From assembly GCF_001613085.1 (NCBI RefSeq), contig NZ_BDBR01000002.1, positions 248,001-312,000 of the forward strand: a stretch of DNA of 64,000 nt, in the 5' to 3' direction. Below are positions 61,300 to 64,000 of the stretch, one piece after another. The DNA is from Nocardia salmonicida NBRC 13393 (GTDB lineage: Bacteria > Actinomycetota > Actinomycetes > Mycobacteriales > Mycobacteriaceae). Numbering within the stretch: the first letter of the stretch is position 1; every line of letters begins with the position of its first letter. The notes under the pieces are model-generated. The model searched no databases and was not told the origin of the DNA. It saw nothing but the letters and a program-made list of their open reading frames with translations. The position numbers and the translations under genes were made by a program.

Positions 61300-63768
61300 T
61301 CACTTCACGGCGCGCACACGCAAATCACGAGCGAGATGGTCGCGCTGTTCGATGACCAAACGGCGCAACGCCCCAGGTGCGTCCGCATTCGCCGCGAGCC
61401 AGCGGTCGACCCCGTCGAGTGAATCAGCTGCGGGAAAGAGCCCGACCACGATCCGGCGGGCGATCTCGATGCTGCGCTGATCCCACACCGCGCGCAACGC
61501 CGCGAAATACTCGTCGTCGTAGCGCGCTGTCAGATCACGGCGTTGCCCGGCTCGGAATCCCTCGATGACGGCATCGAGATGATCGTTGGTCAGGCTGGTA
61601 TCGCTCAGCGCTGAATCCCATGCCGAGGCTTTGACCTCCGGTTCCGGTCGCGCCGCGAGCGTGCGCAGGTGGGCGGTTCGTCCCGATGCTGTGTTGTCTC
61701 GTTCGAGTTCGGCGTCGAGTTCGGCGACCTTCGCCCCTCCGGCGGCGGCCAACGCAGTCCACAGCGCCCAGCGCAGATCCGGATCCAGCGCCAGACCCTG
61801 CGGCGCCCGGTCGAGCAGCATCGTCCGAATGTCGGCGGCACGGCGCCCGTCGACTGTGGCAGCAGCCGCGGTCGCACGCGCCCACGCCAGCTGCGCGCCG
61901 GAACCCGGCGCTGACGAATGCAGTGTGGCCCAGCATGATTCGAGCCACTCGCCACGCCACTGATCCCGTGTCGCCTCGGGCAGATAATGGCCGATCGTGA
62001 AAGACGCGTTCGCCAGGACAGCGGTGAGCAGCGCCATGTTCGTTTCGGTGGGCGCGAAATCGCGAGCCATGGACAGGTAGCGTTCGGCGTCGAGTTCCCC
62101 GTCGCGGGTAGCGTTCCACAGCGCCGACCAGATCAGTCCGCGCGCCAGCGGGGCGGTCACCCGATTCAGCGAACCCTCCACGGTCGCAAGCGAAGCCGTA
62201 TCCAGACGAACCTTCGCATAGGTGAGATCGCCGTCGTTGAGCAGGCGAAGCGGAGCGGACGCGAGGGCAACCGGCGTGCGTTCGTCGACGATGTCGAACT
62301 CCACGCGGTCACGTATCACCAAGTTGCCGTAAGCATCGAAGTCGTAGAGCCCGACAGCGAGCCGGTGCGGGCGCGGATCGGATTGCAGGATCTCACCCTC
62401 GTCGAGGGTCAGGGTGGACACCCCGGTCGTCTGCAACCAGGCCCGCGCCCAGCCCGCCAGGTCGCGGCCGGAATCCGCCGACAATTCGGTCAGAAGATCG
62501 TCGAGGGTCGTATTGCCGAAGGCGTGCGTCCGGAAATATCGGCGCACACCCGAGAAGAATTCCTCCCGGCCGACATAGGCCACCAACTGCTTGAGCACGC
62601 TGGCGCCCTTGGCGTAGGTGATGCCGTCGAAATTGAGCTTGGCGGCCTCGAGATCGGCGATGTCGGCGACGATCGGATGCGTGGTCGGCAGCTGATCCTG
62701 CGAGTACGCCCAGGCCTTGCGACGGTTCGCGAACGCCACCCAGGCATCGGTCCACTCGGTGGCCTCGGAGCTCGCGAGCGCGCCCATGTAGTCGGCGAAG
62801 GACTCCTTGAGCCACAGGTCGTCCCACCACACCATCGTGACCAGATCGCCGAACCACATGTGCGCCATCTCGTGCAGGATCGTGTTCGCCCTGCCCTCGT
62901 ACTGCGCGGCGGTGGCCGCACCACGGAACACATAGGCCTCGGTGAACGTGACCAGCCCGGGGTTCTCCATGGCGCCCAGGTTGTATTCGGGAACGAACAC
63001 CTGGTCGTACTTGCCCCACGGGTACGGGTAGTCGAAGTGTTCGGCGAAGAAGTCCAGTCCCTGCTTCGTCACCTCGAAGATCGTGTCCGCGTCCAGATAG
63101 CGGGCCAGCGAGGCGCGGCAGTAGATTCCGAGCGGAATCGTGAGTTCGCCTCGCGTCCACAAGGATTCGACACGATGGTACGGTCCGGCCGCGATCGCGG
63201 TGATATAGGTCGAGATCGGCAGCGTGGGGGAGAACACGACGTTCTGAATCAGACCGTTGTTCTGGATCGCCGCGTAGGGCCGATTCGACACCACCTGCCA
63301 GTCGGCCGGGGCCGTCACCGCGAACGTGAACGGCGCCTTCATGTCCGGCTGTTCGAAGCACGCGAAAACGCGGCGCGCGTCCGCGGGCTCGTACTGGGTG
63401 TAGAGGTAGGTCAGGCCGTCGACCGGATCGAGGAACCGGTGCAGTCCCTCACCCGAACGACTGTAGGCACCGGTGCCACGAACGACGACGACGTTGGTCT
63501 CGGTCAACCCTCCGACGGTGAGCCGAGCCCCGTCGTACTCGACCGCCACCTCCGCACCGTTCACCGTCACCGACTCCACCGCGAGGCCGATGAAGTCGAG
63601 CCACGTCTGCTCGACAGTGGCATCGAACACGACGGTCGTCGTCGTGGCGAAAACGGCCCGGGTCTGGTCCGTGGCCTCCGACAGGTCGAGGTCGACGCGG
63701 TAGTCGCGGACGGTGACCGCCGCCGATCGCGCGGCGGTCTCGGAGCGGGTCAGGTTCGCGGAGTTCAT
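61300..63768 (-). CDS. pepN: Aminopeptidase N (M1 family)
   Basis: An 822-residue zinc aminopeptidase. The exopeptidase motif GAMENPGLVTF is followed by the zinc site HEMAHMWFGDLVTMVWWDDL with LWLKESFADYMG. The N-terminal beta-sandwich includes RRVFACFEQPDMKAPFTFAV and the C-terminal helical domain is complete to LRVRAVK. It removes N-terminal residues from peptides in the cytoplasm. ATG 63768 is preceded closely by GAGGT. It lies 40 bases after the end of glmS on the same strand. Confidence 0.95.
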   Translation of the reverse strand: MNSANLTRSETAARSAAVTVRDYRVDLDLSEATDQTRAVFATTTTVVFDATVEQTWLDFIGLAVESVTVNGAEVAVEYDGARLTVGGLTETNVVVVRGTGAYSRSGEGLHRFLDPVDGLTYLYTQYEPADARRVFACFEQPDMKAPFTFAVTAPADWQVVSNRPYAAIQNNGLIQNVVFSPTLPISTYITAIAAGPYHRVESLWTRGELTIPLGIYCRASLARYLDADTIFEVTKQGLDFFAEHFDYPYPWGKYDQVFVPEYNLGAMENPGLVTFTEAYVFRGAATAAQYEGRANTILHEMAHMWFGDLVTMVWWDDLWLKESFADYMGALASSEATEWTDAWVAFANRRKAWAYSQDQLPTTHPIVADIADLEAAKLNFDGITYAKGASVLKQLVAYVGREEFFSGVRRYFRTHAFGNTTLDDLLTELSADSGRDLAGWARAWLQTTGVSTLTLDEGEILQSDPRPHRLAVGLYDFDAYGNLVIRDRVEFDIVDERTPVALASAPLRLLNDGDLTYAKVRLDTASLATVEGSLNRVTAPLARGLIWSALWNATRDGELDAERYLSMARDFAPTETNMALLTAVLANASFTIGHYLPEATRDQWRGEWLESCWATLHSSAPGSGAQLAWARATAAAATVDGRRAADIRTMLLDRAPQGLALDPDLRWALWTALAAAGGAKVAELDAELERDNTASGRTAHLRTLAARPEPEVKASAWDSALSDTSLTNDHLDAVIEGFRAGQRRDLTARYDDEYFAALRAVWDQRSIEIARRIVVGLFPAADSLDGVDRWLAANADAPGALRRLVIEQRDHLARDLRVRAVK

Positions 63769-63808
63769 ACCTCGATCCTGCCAGCCGCGCCGTCGGCTAC
63801 GGCAGTTT

Positions 63809-64000
63809 CTATTCCACGGTGACGCTCTTGGCCAGGTTGCGTGGCTTGTCGACATCACGACCGAGGGCCAGCGCGGTGTGATAAGCCAGCAGCTGGAGCG
63901 GGATCGTCAGCAGCATGGGGTCCAATTCCGGTGCGACCCTGGGGACCCGGATCACCTCGTCGGCCACATTCGGCGGCAGGTCCGCGTTCGTGACGGCGAT
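63809..64000 (-). CDS. glmS: Glucosamine-6-phosphate synthase, C-terminal end only
   Basis: Only the last 63 residues are inside the window; the gene continues past the right edge. The visible end includes [40 protein letters not shown] and the universal terminus [11 protein letters not shown]. It belongs to the second sugar isomerase (SIS) domain. The enzyme makes glucosamine-6-phosphate from fructose-6-phosphate and glutamine for cell-wall precursors. The C-terminal lysine of the active site is in the KSVTVE tail. Confidence 0.95.
   Translation of the reverse strand: MAVTNADLPPNVADEVIRVPRVAPELDPMLLTIPLQLLAYHTALALGRDVDKPRNLAKSVTVE

Noticed and set aside
1..64000. tRNA, rRNA, CRISPR arrays, IS elements, integrases or phage genes
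   Set aside because: No cloverleaf-like, repeat-spacer or transposase/integrase signals were noticed by eye; the only repeats seen are short regulatory-type palindromes and the Gly-Lys coding repeat.

Overview
The window reads as chromosomal DNA of a high-GC actinomycete, most likely Nocardia or a close relative. The grounds are strong G/C third-position bias, the many TetR regulators, Tat- and Sec-exported lipases, paired acyl-CoA dehydrogenases, a SigB/F/G-type sigma factor, a GH76 mannanase, a GH15 trehalase-type enzyme and a rifamycin phosphotransferase. No rRNA, tRNA, CRISPR array, insertion sequence, integrase or phage gene was seen. The genus is inferred from gene content only.

Layout. 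1-6.1 kb: a partial unknown gene, a small secreted Gly-Lys-tailed protein, a DUF1304 membrane protein, then a minus-strand run of AraC regulator, two small membrane proteins, a Tat-exported FAD oxidoreductase and an FAD monooxygenase, with a divergent TetR and a perfect palindrome between. 6.3-16.9 kb: a TetR/MpaB-oxygenase pair, VOC protein, AI-2E-type permease, GH15 enzyme, a second AraC, an orphan ABC ATPase lacking the catalytic glutamate, and a MarR/Old-Yellow-Enzyme divergent pair with two matching operator-like boxes. 16.9-24.6 kb: ilvD, a thioesterase, a frameshifted gene, a fatty acid desaturase and rph (rifamycin phosphotransferase). 24.7-34.7 kb: a Gfo/Idh oxidoreductase, a LysR remnant running into a ferredoxin, a D,D-carboxypeptidase, a lipoprotein, a mycothiol/glutathione-transferase-like enzyme, an MFS exporter, a BP74-domain protein, a MauE-thioredoxin fusion and an RDD protein.

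34.8-46.8 kb is a lipid-ester degradation island. A secreted lipase and a protein made of two fused TetR regulators face a five-gene operon (APH-like kinase, two acyl-CoA dehydrogenases, type B carboxylesterase, acyl-CoA ligase). A second secreted lipase, a badly eroded GMC (cholesterol-oxidase-like) gene and another TetR follow.

48-59.7 kb is the most unusual part. It holds an astacin-like metalloprotease, a trypsin-like protease fused to an alpha/beta hydrolase, a caspase-family gene that has lost its catalytic core, a small unknown protein, a CYTH-like protein, a cyclooxygenase-like haem dioxygenase overlapping a mini-catalase, and a large ATP-binding LuxR regulator. Five copies of a palindrome close to GTAG-N4-CTAC sit 70-125 bases upstream of the starts in this cluster. 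I propose that they define one regulon controlled by the LuxR protein; this is an inference. The last 4 kb hold an alternative sigma factor, small membrane proteins, pepN and the 3' end of glmS.
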